DNA of 5,711 nucleotides, from contig SLAK01000038.1 of assembly GCA_007126855.1 (NCBI GenBank), positions 1 through 5,711 on the forward strand, given 5' to 3'. Shown in pieces: positions 1 through 5,711 of this stretch; within the stretch, counting starts at the first letter, position 1; each line of letters starts with the position of its first letter. This stretch comes from Dehalococcoidia bacterium. GTDB lineage: Bacteria > Chloroflexota > Dehalococcoidia > Tepidiformales > Tepidiformaceae. The notes below the pieces were generated by a model that searched no databases, was not told where the DNA came from, and saw nothing but the letters and a program-made list of their open reading frames with translations. The position numbers were made by a program, and so were the translations under genes.

Positions 1-443
1 CCGGGGTCGAGTGAGCCGAGCCCGGGCGTGTCGATGAGCGTCGCCGTGGAGAGCTTGCTGGAAGGCCAGCCGATTTCCAGCCGCTCAAGGTCTTGCGCGG
101 CGGGGCCAGGGTCTATTTCGACCGCCGCGTCGCCCTTGCGAAAGGGCAATGCGATGATGCGCCCGTCGGCCGTATGCCCCTGGACGCTGTACGACGGCGA
201 GTAGCGGTACCAGCTGACGATCCGGGTAAGCTCGCCGGTGTCGGTTGGCGCGAGACGTTCGCCGACCATCGCGTTGACAAGGGTGCTCTTTCCGGCTTTC
301 ACGCGGCCTGTGATGGCTATCCGGAGCGGACCGTGTAGCCGGCGCCGGATGGCGTCGGCGCGGGCGGCGTAGCCGTTTTCAAGTTCCGTGGTGAGGTCGC
401 CGCAGACCGCAGCCAGGCGTGCTGCCAGCGAAGTCGTGGTCAT
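1..443 (-). CDS. Dynamin-like GTPase, second of a tandem pair (3' end cut by window edge)
   Basis: The first 147 residues are visible and the frame is still open at position 1. The P-loop is GRVKAGKS (residues 46-53, about 285-308). A G2-type Thr lies in the segment GELTRIVSWYRY (about 70-81), and G3 is DTPG (138-141, about 21-32) followed by LGSLDP. The spacing and the 'GRVKAGKST...NAMVGERLAPT' context match large dynamin-family GTPases of actinobacteria and relatives, the group that includes mycobacterial IniA/IniC. The N-terminus is short with no signal peptide, so the GTPase domain should be cytoplasmic. The ATG at 443-441 overlaps the stop of the upstream GTPase gene as ATGA. No good Shine-Dalgarno precedes it, so translational coupling is likely. 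The G4 motif, stalk and any membrane paddle lie outside the window, so full length and subtype cannot be stated. The family call is firm; the role in membrane remodelling is inferred from the family. Confidence 0.88.
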   Translation of the reverse strand, partial: MTTTSLAARLAAVCGDLTTELENGYAARADAIRRRLHGPLRIAITGRVKAGKSTLVNAMVGERLAPTDTGELTRIVSWYRYSPSYSVQGHTADGRIIALPFRKGDAAVEIDPGPAAQDLERLEIGWPSSKLSTATLIDTPGLGSLDP

Positions 444-2257
444 GACGAGCTGGCCTGGAGCGCGCCAATCCGGGCGTCGACGGACTTCAGCGACTGGAGG
501 TCCTTGCGCAGCACGGCCAGGCGCGCTTCCCGCGCGGACCGGGTCTGCCGGAGGCTGGCCTCCAGGCTTTCCGCCGCCGTCGCGCAGGTCCGGATGCTTT
601 CGCCAATGCGCTCGGAGAAGTGGTCGCGGAGCTGCCGCTGCAGGTTCCGGGCGAGGTCCCGCATGGACTTTGAGGTTTCGAACTGGACGTCGTCGAGGAA
701 CTGGCGGACGGCGTTGCGTGCCTTTTGCCGGCGCTGGGTTACCTGCTTCTTGCGCTCGTCGAGGAGGCCCTTGCCGCCGAATACCGCGCCGATGCCGACC
801 AGCATGGTCGTGGTTAGCGCGAGTCCTGCGAGCCCCCCCAGCATGCCGAAGACCAGGATGCCGCCCTGCGCGCCCCGCATTGCCGCCCATGTCGACGCTG
901 CCGCCTCGCCAAAACTGGTGGACCCTGGACCGGCGCCGCTCCAGAAACGGGCGATGTCGTCGGGCGTCGCCCTGCCGAGCACCGGGTCGAGCCGGAGATC
1001 GTCCTCGCGCAGCAGCTCAATGATCGCGGCTGCCGTTTCGTCGGTCCCGGCCTCCAGGTCACGTATCAGGCGGCTCACGGCTTCGGCCATGCGGTCGCGA
1101 ATGTCCGCAGCCACGCCGTCCCAGGTGTTTGCGGGGTCGGTGTTCTCGAGTGTCTCGTCCGCATCGCGGCCTGCCTGCCGCACGCGTTGCCGGAAGCTGT
1201 GCTCCGCGTCAGCGAGCATGTCTGCGAAGCGGTCGTTGAGGACCAGCTGCCAGCGCGCACTGCCGGAGCGCAGACGCTCGAGCCGTTCCTGCTCTTGCTC
1301 AAGACGCTGGAGCGTTTCATCGACGCTCTTCTGGTCGGCTATTCCGGCCTCCTCGGCTGAAAGCGACGCAAGGAGCTGGCTGACGACGAAGCGCGCTTCG
1401 CTCAGGGCGCGGCTGGCCGCGGTGGTCCGCGATGGATCCAGTACCTTCTGTCCGATGAGGTCGAGGAGTGCGGGAAAGCCGCTCTCCTGGTTGAGGGCGC
1501 TGTCGCCGCGGCGGAGCGCTACGGCGCGGATTTCCGCGGATACGGCGACGATCGCGGCATCCATGCCTGCATTGGTGATGCTCCTCCGGTCGATCTCCAG
1601 CACGCGGCGCCAGTCCGGGAAGAGGTCACACTTCGAGAGGACGACAATCACCGCAGGGCAGGCTTGCCGGGCCCGTTCGAGGAAGCTGAGTTCTGAGCTG
1701 GTCAGCGGCGACGAAGCATCCGTGACAAACAGGACGGCATCCACCGCCTGGAGGTAGGCAAGGGTCAGGCCGGTGTAGCCAGGGCTCAGCCCGCCGACTC
1801 CGGGCGTATCGGCAAGGGCGACGCCGTTGGCCAGGAAGCCGTTGGGGAGTTGCACGTCGACGAGGGCAATGCGGCCGCCGGCGGAGTCCTGCTGTTCAGT
1901 GACCAGCCTGGGCACCATCTCGAGCGGGAAGACCTGCGGAGTCGCGGATTCCGGGGAATCACGCCAGGCGGTGACAACGGGCTCACCGTTGCGAAGGAGG
2001 GTGACCGCTGCCGTGGCAATGTCGTCGTCGACCGGACAAATGGGTTCGCCAACGAGGCTATTGATGATCGAGCTCTTGCCCTGCTTGAACTCGCCGACGA
2101 CGGCGATCAGCGTGTATGGCCGCGAAATCCGCTCCCGCGCGCCGGCCATGCGGTGGGCGAGGTCGGGCCGGTTCGACCGTTTCGCCAGTTCGACGATGGT
2201 CGCGAGCACATCCGAGGTCACAGCCGGGAGATCGGTAGCAGGCGATACCGTTGTCAT
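440..2257 (-). CDS. Dynamin-like GTPase with hydrophobic membrane paddle (605 aa)
   Basis: This is a complete large GTPase of the bacterial dynamin-like type, close in length to IniA-like proteins (about 600-640 aa). It shows P-loop GEFKQGKS (residues 55-62), candidate G2 threonines T82/T86, G3 DTPG (150-153) and G4 SKCD (208-211, a variant of the usual N/TKxD). A mostly helical region with heptad-like, Glu/Arg-rich segments follows (about 310-335 and 500-600), as expected for a stalk. Residues about 465-497 form a glycine-rich hydrophobic stretch (FGMLGGLAGLA, then MLVGIGAVFGG), the usual position of the membrane-inserting paddle or hairpin. The protein therefore probably binds, fuses or cuts the inner face of the cytoplasmic membrane using GTP. 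The ATG at 2257 is chosen because a TAG stop lies in frame about 45 bases upstream and the P-loop falls at a normal distance. No clear Shine-Dalgarno is seen, so a short or leaderless 5' end is possible. It heads an operon with the second GTPase and is divergent from the hsp70-like gene. Confidence 0.92.
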   Translation of the reverse strand: MTTVSPATDLPAVTSDVLATIVELAKRSNRPDLAHRMAGARERISRPYTLIAVVGEFKQGKSSIINSLVGEPICPVDDDIATAAVTLLRNGEPVVTAWRDSPESATPQVFPLEMVPRLVTEQQDSAGGRIALVDVQLPNGFLANGVALADTPGVGGLSPGYTGLTLAYLQAVDAVLFVTDASSPLTSSELSFLERARQACPAVIVVLSKCDLFPDWRRVLEIDRRSITNAGMDAAIVAVSAEIRAVALRRGDSALNQESGFPALLDLIGQKVLDPSRTTAASRALSEARFVVSQLLASLSAEEAGIADQKSVDETLQRLEQEQERLERLRSGSARWQLVLNDRFADMLADAEHSFRQRVRQAGRDADETLENTDPANTWDGVAADIRDRMAEAVSRLIRDLEAGTDETAAAIIELLREDDLRLDPVLGRATPDDIARFWSGAGPGSTSFGEAAASTWAAMRGAQGGILVFGMLGGLAGLALTTTMLVGIGAVFGGKGLLDERKKQVTQRRQKARNAVRQFLDDVQFETSKSMRDLARNLQRQLRDHFSERIGESIRTCATAAESLEASLRQTRSAREARLAVLRKDLQSLKSVDARIGALQASSS

Positions 2258-2297
2258 GTTGCGGGACAGAATACCATCATCTATTGCGAGTCTCGGC

Positions 2298-2303
2298 TAG
2301 AAT
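2298..2303 (+). promoter_or_regulatory. Candidate -10 box (TAGAAT) of the hsp70-like gene
   Basis: TAGAAT matches the sigma-70 consensus TATAAT at five of six positions. It lies 41 bases before the TTG start, which would give a 5' leader of about 35 bases. There is no recognisable -35 hexamer at 16-18 bases upstream, so an activator or an alternative sigma factor may be needed, or the match may be fortuitous. Confidence 0.3.
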
Positions 2304-2308
2304 ACTGC

Positions 2309-2325
2309 GAAACCGTCATGGTTTC
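2309..2325. promoter_or_regulatory. 17-bp dyad GAAACC-gtcat-GGTTTC, operator-like
   Basis: This is a perfect 6-bp inverted repeat with a 5-base spacer. It lies just downstream of the candidate -10 box, at the predicted transcription start, and ends six bases before the ribosome binding site. The position suits a repressor operator or a small hairpin in the leader. It also covers the in-frame ATG at 2318, one reason that ATG is not preferred as the start. It is short enough that chance cannot be excluded. Confidence 0.4.
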
Positions 2326-2330
2326 CTCAC

Positions 2331-2338
2331 GGAGGGGG
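2331..2338 (+). promoter_or_regulatory. Strong Shine-Dalgarno (GGAGGGGG) that decides the TTG start
   Basis: GGAGG at 2331-2335 lies nine bases before TTG 2345, near-optimal spacing. The competing in-frame ATG at 2318 is upstream of this site and has no purine-rich element of its own. The site therefore supports initiation at TTG, which also places the N-terminus right at the first phosphate-binding strand, as is usual for Hsp70 proteins. Confidence 0.75.
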
Positions 2339-2344
2339 CATTCC

Positions 2345-4300
2345 TTGAGCTACGTCTTGGGTATCGACCTCGGCACGACATATTCCGCGGCTGCTGTTGA
2401 CAGCGATGGACGGGGCGAGGTGTTCCAGCTTGGGACTCGCGGGTCGGTGATCCCGTCAATTGTCGTGCTGCGCGCCGATGGCGAGATCCTCACCGGCGAG
2501 GCGGCCGAGCGGCGCGCGCAAAGCGAGCCCACCCGCACAGCACGAGAGTTCAAGCGCCGCCTGGGCGACCCGGCGCCGCTCATCCTGGGCGGCACCCCGT
2601 ATGGCGCGGACGCAATCATCAGCCTGCTTTTGCGGGCGGTTGTGGCGCAGGTGGCGCAGCAACGTGGTGAGCCCCCGGCGTTGATTTGCATAACGCATCC
2701 GGCGAGCTACGGACCGTACAAGCTCGATCTGTTACGGCAGGCGGTGCGCCAGGCGGATTGTGAAGATGCCACCTTCCTGGCCGAGCCTGAGGCGGCAGCA
2801 CTGCACTACGCGGCGCAGGAGCGAGTGGAGCCAGGCACGATCATCGGCGTCTACGACTTCGGTGGCGGGACCTTCGATGCCGCCGTGCTGCGGAAAACCG
2901 ACGAGGGTTTCGAGATGCTGGGGCAGCCGGAGGGCCTTGAACGCCTGGGCGGCATCGATTTCGACGAGGCCGTCTTCCAGCACGTGGCGCGCTCGCTCGG
3001 CGGGGCCATCGAGGGGCTTGACCCATCCAACCCGGCGGCGCAGGCCGGCGTGGCACGCCTGCGCGAGGAATGCCAGCGCGCCAAGGAGGCGCTCTCGGAC
3101 GACACCGAAGCGGTCATCCAGGTGCTGCTGCCAAACGCCCAGTCAGAGGTGCGCATCACGCGCGGCGAGTTCGAGTCGATCATCCGGCCGCGCGTTGGCG
3201 AGACGGTTGCGGCGCTCGAGCGTTCGGTGCGGAGCGCAGGGCTGACCATGGATCAGCTCGACCGCATCCTGCTGGTGGGGGGCACGTCGCGCATCCCGCT
3301 GGTGGGCGCGCTGGTCCAGGAGATGACCGGCCGGCCGATCGCGCTTGACGCGCATCCGAAGCACGCGATTGCCCTTGGCGCGGCGTCCGTGGCGCGGCGG
3401 CGGCTGGAGGCTGACCCGTCGCTCGCAGCGCAACCGACAGCTTCGACCGCGCCGGCTGCTGCAGCCGCGGCTGCCGCAACGCCCGCGCCAGAGCCTGAGA
3501 CCAGGGTTGAGCCCGGCGCGCCAGCTCATCCTGCCGCACCGCCTGTTGCTGCCACCTCTTCGACCGCAGTACCTCCGGCGACGGCCCCGCCAGCTGCCGC
3601 TGCGGCCGCAGATGTGCGTGTGCAACCTGGCGCTCCCGCTGTGTCTGCCCAGGCTGGTAAGGACGCTGATGGTTCTGTAGATGTAGCTACTGCTGCGGCG
3701 ACTCCGTCCATGGCCGACGCGCCTCCGTCCCGGCCGCCGGGTCCGCCACGCTCGCGAATGCGGATGTACCAGTTCGGGGGCGGTGCGGCGGTGGTGGCCG
3801 TGCTTGTCGCCGCGGGCGCGTTCTTTTTGCTTGGCGGGGGCGACAGCGAAGGCGCCGGGAACGCGAACCCGACGAACACCCCCACCGTTGAGGGCGTATC
3901 GACCTCGTCCTCGGAGTTGGAAGTGGTGACGCCCACGGCAGGGCCCACGAACACCCCGACCGTCCCGCCGCCGACGGCCACGCCGACGCTGGCGCCGAAC
4001 ACCTCGCGCATCACCGATGTCCGCGTCGCGGCCGGGCGCTATGAGGTCGAATTTGAAACCGCAGGCTTCGCGCCGGCGGTGCCCGGTCAACACGTCCACT
4101 TCTTCTTCGACACGGTGCCGCCCGAACAGGCGGGTGTCCCCGGCGCGGGGCCGTGGATCCTCTATGGCGGCCCAAGTCCGTTCACGCAGTATTCCCCGGC
4201 GGACAGGCCGGCAGGCGCTTCGCAGATGTGCATCCTGGTCGCGAACCCGGATCATTCGGTGAACCAGGGGACGGGCAACTGCTTCGACCTGCCGGACTAG
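2345..4300 (+). CDS. Membrane-anchored Hsp70-like ATPase with extracytoplasmic C-terminal domain (651 aa)
   Basis: Residues 1-355 form a complete Hsp70/actin-type ATPase domain: phosphate-1 GIDLGTT (6-12), FKRRLGD (69-75, K70 aligning with the DnaK catalytic lysine region), AEPEAAALHYA (146-156), phosphate-2 DFGGGTFD (171-178) and adenosine motif LVGGTSRIPLV (310-320). The DnaK interdomain linker and peptide-binding domain are absent. Instead there is an Ala/Pro-rich linker (about 360-470), a basic patch (RSRMR), one transmembrane helix (about 477-497), a Pro/Thr linker with NTPT repeats (505-553) and a C-terminal domain of about 95 residues. That domain contains HVHFFFDT (583-590) and two cysteines (C629, C646). 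The positive-inside rule puts the ATPase in the cytoplasm and the C-terminus outside. TTG is preferred over ATG 2318 because of the Shine-Dalgarno at 2331. The gene is divergent from two dynamin-like GTPase genes. The likely role is a transmembrane sensor or assembly ATPase for that module, not a general chaperone; this is inference. I do not recognise the C-terminal domain with confidence. Confidence 0.92.
   Translation: MSYVLGIDLGTTYSAAAVDSDGRGEVFQLGTRGSVIPSIVVLRADGEILTGEAAERRAQSEPTRTAREFKRRLGDPAPLILGGTPYGADAIISLLLRAVVAQVAQQRGEPPALICITHPASYGPYKLDLLRQAVRQADCEDATFLAEPEAAALHYAAQERVEPGTIIGVYDFGGGTFDAAVLRKTDEGFEMLGQPEGLERLGGIDFDEAVFQHVARSLGGAIEGLDPSNPAAQAGVARLREECQRAKEALSDDTEAVIQVLLPNAQSEVRITRGEFESIIRPRVGETVAALERSVRSAGLTMDQLDRILLVGGTSRIPLVGALVQEMTGRPIALDAHPKHAIALGAASVARRRLEADPSLAAQPTASTAPAAAAAAAATPAPEPETRVEPGAPAHPAAPPVAATSSTAVPPATAPPAAAAAADVRVQPGAPAVSAQAGKDADGSVDVATAAATPSMADAPPSRPPGPPRSRMRMYQFGGGAAVVAVLVAAGAFFLLGGGDSEGAGNANPTNTPTVEGVSTSSSELEVVTPTAGPTNTPTVPPPTATPTLAPNTSRITDVRVAAGRYEVEFETAGFAPAVPGQHVHFFFDTVPPEQAGVPGAGPWILYGGPSPFTQYSPADRPAGASQMCILVANPDHSVNQGTGNCFDLPD
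3503..3640 (+). repeat. Repeated RV[E/Q]PGAPA motif in the Ala/Pro linker
   Basis: The octapeptides RVEPGAPA (residues 387-394, 3503-3526) and RVQPGAPA (425-432, 3617-3640) bracket a low-complexity Ala/Pro/Thr segment of the cytoplasmic linker of the Hsp70-like protein. They look like the remains of an internal duplication, with divergent codons. Confidence 0.6.
3773..3835 (+). other. Transmembrane helix of the Hsp70-like protein
   Basis: Residues about 477-497 form an uninterrupted Gly/Ala/Val/Leu/Phe stretch (core AVVAVLVAAGAFFLL). Arg470, Arg472 and neighbouring basic residues precede it and an acidic GGGDSEG follows. It is the only hydrophobic span in the protein, so a single-pass anchor with cytoplasmic N-terminus is expected. 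Confidence 0.88.
3869..3964 (+). repeat. PTNTPTV repeats in the extracytoplasmic linker
   Basis: The heptapeptide PTNTPTV occurs at residues 509-515 (3869-3889) and 534-540 (3944-3964), 75 bases apart, within a Pro/Thr-rich stalk that continues as TATPTLAP. Such NTPT/TPT stalks are common after the membrane anchor in Chloroflexota surface proteins and act as flexible spacers. Confidence 0.65.
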
Positions 4301-4313
4301 TGCGCATCAGGAA

Positions 4314-4337
4314 AAGGGAAGAGGGGCCGGTTCCCTT
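4314..4337 (+). other. Small inverted repeat after the hsp70-like gene
   Basis: AAGGGAA (4314-4320) and TTCCCTT (4331-4337) form a perfect 7-bp stem with a 10-base G/C-rich loop, 13 bases after the stop codon. No T-tract follows. It may stabilise the 3' end of the transcript or be an accessory part of the terminator. Confidence 0.35.
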
Positions 4338-4365
4338 GCCCGGGGGTGGGCGCCAAAGGTTGGAC

Positions 4366-4416
4366 GGAGAAGGGGCGATTTGTGCAAATCACCCCTTCTC
4401 CCGGAAGTCCCTTTTT
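4366..4416 (+). terminator. Long hairpin between convergent genes, probable terminator
   Basis: The arms are GGAGAAGGGGCGATTTG (4366-4382) and CAAATCACCCCTTCTCC (4385-4401). They pair at 16 of 17 positions, with one C-A mismatch; the innermost pair opens to leave a small loop. TTTTT (4412-4416) follows about ten bases later on the plus strand, further than in a classic intrinsic terminator. The hairpin sits in the 142-bp gap between the plus-strand hsp70-like gene and the minus-strand gene, so it could stop transcription from both sides. No T-tract follows it in the minus direction. Confidence 0.65.
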
Positions 4417-4442
4417 CGGTCGCCGGCCTGCGTCACCGACGG

Positions 4443-5711
4443 CTAGCGGATATGTACCTCCGAGTTTCCGCCGTCAAGTGGCGCCTCCGGGAAGTGGTCG
4501 CCTTCCCAGCCGCTGGCCACGATGAGCCTGCCATCGTCACCCCACAGGGCGAAGCCGATGTCTGCCGTGTCGCCGATGTCCGTCACGCGGATCTGCAGGC
4601 GCAGCCCGCTCTCCAGCTCAGTGCCACGCCCGCGGCCGCTGCGATCGATGAGCGCTGCCCGAGCCTCCACGTGCGCGATGCCGTCGATGTCACCCTCGCC
4701 CGGCAGGACGCCGAGCGAATCGTAGCTGGTGGCTTCGATTTCGTAAGAACGCCCGTCCATTTCGAACCGGAAGCGCGCGTTCCCGCGGAGCGAGCTCAGC
4801 CTGGGGTTGCCCCACTGGACGTTCAGGTTCACGTCCGTCCGGCTGTCTGCGGAGTACGGCGCCTCCGTGGGGTCGGTATGGAAGTAGCCGCCGCCGGTCA
4901 CGAAGCTGCCGTTAGGCCGCTGCACGGTGATGACCGTGGGTTCGGTGTCCTGGAGCTCATTCGTGTACCAGCCACCGACCACGACGCGCATAGCGACGGT
5001 GTCCATGTCCTGGCCGTCGTCGAGCGTGACGGTCGCGTCACAGGCGGCAACGCCGACCAGCTCGTTGGATTCGAAGACGTAGGCCACATCCTCAGTAGAG
5101 CAATGCTCAATACCATGCTCGTCGACGAACGAGACGGTGGCGTTCGCAATGTCGCCCGGGTACTCGTCGTGGTGCGGGCTGTCGTCCACGGCCGTGATGT
5201 CCCGGACCACCGCGCGAAGCTCGACCTCCATCTCACCGTCGTGCAGGTCCGGCGATGAAACGACGGTCGGGCCGACATACCGTGCTTCGGCGTCCTCCGG
5301 AAGGACTTCCACTTCGACCTTCGTCGTCGAAGCGCCGGTGTCGTCATCGACAACTTCGAACTCGATGGTGTAGTCGCCGGGCGTCACGCCGGCGATGCCG
5401 CTCACGGTCCAGGTGCACTCCTGCCGGGTGTCCGGCGGGAACGTCCCGGTGACCGCGTCTTCTTCACCGAGGGCAATGCAATCGCCAACCGACCACACGA
5501 GACCGTCCGGCACCCCGGGCGTCCAGTCGTCCCCACCGTCCACCTGCCACCGCTTCGAGGCCGTGAGCGTTTCGCTCCACTCCCCGGTCTCCTGGTCGAC
5601 GTAACCAACCACATCGGTCGCGGTCAGGACAATCTCGACGATCGGGTCGCTGTACTGGACCTTCTGCTCGTCCATATTTGTGGCGACTTCCGGCGGCACG
5701 TTCAGCACCCG
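4443..5711 (-). CDS. Secreted PKD/Ig-like domain protein, C-terminal part (5' end cut by window edge)
   Basis: The frame is open through the right edge. The GTG at 5708 is most likely internal, because the codon before it (Arg) continues the same frame and the sequence begins in mid-protein with VLNVPPEV, a typical PKD inter-domain linker. About 422 residues are visible. The first Ig/PKD-like beta domain ends in YTIEFEVVDDDTG and has a Cys pair (C77, C98, counted from 5708). A second Ig-like domain (about residues 158-265) contains ATVSFVDEHG and the pair C203/C223. The C-terminal beta-rich module runs from FVTGGGYF (269-276) to GGNSEVHI (413-420). This TGGG-to-HI module is familiar from the C-termini of secreted, often multi-Ig proteins of Chloroflexota and other environmental bacteria; I recognise the pattern but not a definite family. 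The protein is strongly acidic, with no membrane segment or sortase motif in the visible part. It is probably extracellular; ligand and function are unknown. It converges on the hsp70-like gene and is probably not part of that module. Confidence 0.85.
   Translation of the reverse strand, partial: RVLNVPPEVATNMDEQKVQYSDPIVEIVLTATDVVGYVDQETGEWSETLTASKRWQVDGGDDWTPGVPDGLVWSVGDCIALGEEDAVTGTFPPDTRQECTWTVSGIAGVTPGDYTIEFEVVDDDTGASTTKVEVEVLPEDAEARYVGPTVVSSPDLHDGEMEVELRAVVRDITAVDDSPHHDEYPGDIANATVSFVDEHGIEHCSTEDVAYVFESNELVGVAACDATVTLDDGQDMDTVAMRVVVGGWYTNELQDTEPTVITVQRPNGSFVTGGGYFHTDPTEAPYSADSRTDVNLNVQWGNPRLSSLRGNARFRFEMDGRSYEIEATSYDSLGVLPGEGDIDGIAHVEARAALIDRSGRGRGTELESGLRLQIRVTDIGDTADIGFALWGDDGRLIVASGWEGDHFPEAPLDGGNSEVHIR

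Larger units (their letters stand above)
2258..2344. promoter_or_regulatory. Divergent intergenic/promoter region between GTPase operon and hsp70-like gene
   Basis: These 87 bases separate the GTPase ATG from the hsp70-like TTG, so both transcription units must be driven from here or from inside the neighbouring coding ends. The region is visibly richer in A/T than its flanks. It contains a 7-mer AGAATAC twice in the same orientation (2268-2274 and 2299-2305), 31 bp apart, about three helical turns. Read on the minus strand, each copy gives TATTCT, a weak -10-like hexamer for the GTPase operon. No convincing -35 element is seen on either strand. Confidence 0.55.

Noticed and set aside
504..1757. 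Open plus-strand frame of 417 codons antisense to the first GTPase gene
   Set aside because: Its product is Arg/Ser-rich with no domain-like pattern, and it lies fully inside a gene with clear GTPase motifs. Long antisense frames are expected at this GC content.
2233..2250. Inverted repeat CGGTA...TACCG near the start of the first GTPase gene
   Set aside because: It has only five paired bases with an eight-base spacer inside coding sequence, too short to separate from chance.
1850..2344. Extension of the hsp70-like frame upstream to an ATG at 1850
   Set aside because: The extra 165 codons are antisense to the GTPase N-terminal coding region, including its P-loop. A strong Shine-Dalgarno at 2331 fits TTG 2345, where Hsp70 homology begins.
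2318..2344. ATG at 2318 as start of the Hsp70-like protein
   Set aside because: It has no Shine-Dalgarno, lies within the dyad 2309-2325, and would add nine residues before the usual Hsp70 N-terminus. It remains a weak alternative.
3143..4255. Minus-strand frame of 370 codons, and a nested 162-codon frame at 3526-4014 with Val/Gly repeats
   Set aside because: Both are antisense to the hsp70-like gene. The Val/Gly pattern is only the reverse complement of the Pro/Thr and Ala/Pro linkers.
4380..5258. Plus-strand frame of 292 codons over the secreted protein gene
   Set aside because: Its start lies inside the intergenic hairpin, and the opposite strand gives a coherent acidic Ig-like protein with paired cysteines. 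The plus frame shows no recognisable pattern.
1..5711. tRNA or rRNA genes, CRISPR arrays, insertion sequences
   Set aside because: I saw no regularly spaced repeats, no transposase motifs, no terminal inverted repeats and no cloverleaf-like sequence on either strand.

Overview
The window is GC-rich, densely coding bacterial DNA with four protein genes: two partial at the window edges and two complete. The composition, a TTG start behind a strong Shine-Dalgarno, Pro/Thr-rich NTPT-type extracytoplasmic linkers, and a secreted PKD/Ig-like protein with a 'TGGG...HI' C-terminal domain together suggest a high-GC Chloroflexota lineage. An actinobacterium is the main alternative. No rRNA, tRNA or marker gene is present, so this is an inference.

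Layout. Two dynamin-like GTPase genes lie in tandem on the minus strand (2257 down to 440, then 443 down past position 1) and overlap as ATGA. The second is cut by the window edge, but its GTPase motifs GRVKAGKS and DTPG can be read. Divergent from them, on the plus strand, is an Hsp70-family gene (TTG start at 2345, stop at 4300). It keeps the ATPase domain but lacks the substrate-binding domain. In its place are an Ala/Pro linker, one transmembrane helix and an unidentified extracytoplasmic domain of about 95 residues. The 87 bp between the divergent start codons holds a TAGAAT -10-like box, a 17-bp dyad, a repeated 7-mer and the hsp70-like gene's ribosome binding site. The hsp70-like gene converges on a minus-strand gene for a secreted, acidic, Ig/PKD-like protein (4443 to beyond 5711). 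A strong hairpin lies in the 142-bp convergent gap.

Working together. The three leftward genes look like one module: two large membrane-acting GTPases, one with a clear hydrophobic paddle, and a membrane-spanning Hsp70-type ATPase with a domain outside the cell. Tandem bacterial dynamins usually act as partners (DynA/DynB in Streptomyces, IniA/IniC in mycobacteria). A reasonable hypothesis is an envelope-stress or membrane-remodelling system in which the Hsp70-like protein senses something outside the membrane and signals to, or assembles, the GTPases. This is the most interesting content of the window. The secreted Ig-like gene is probably unrelated to the module.
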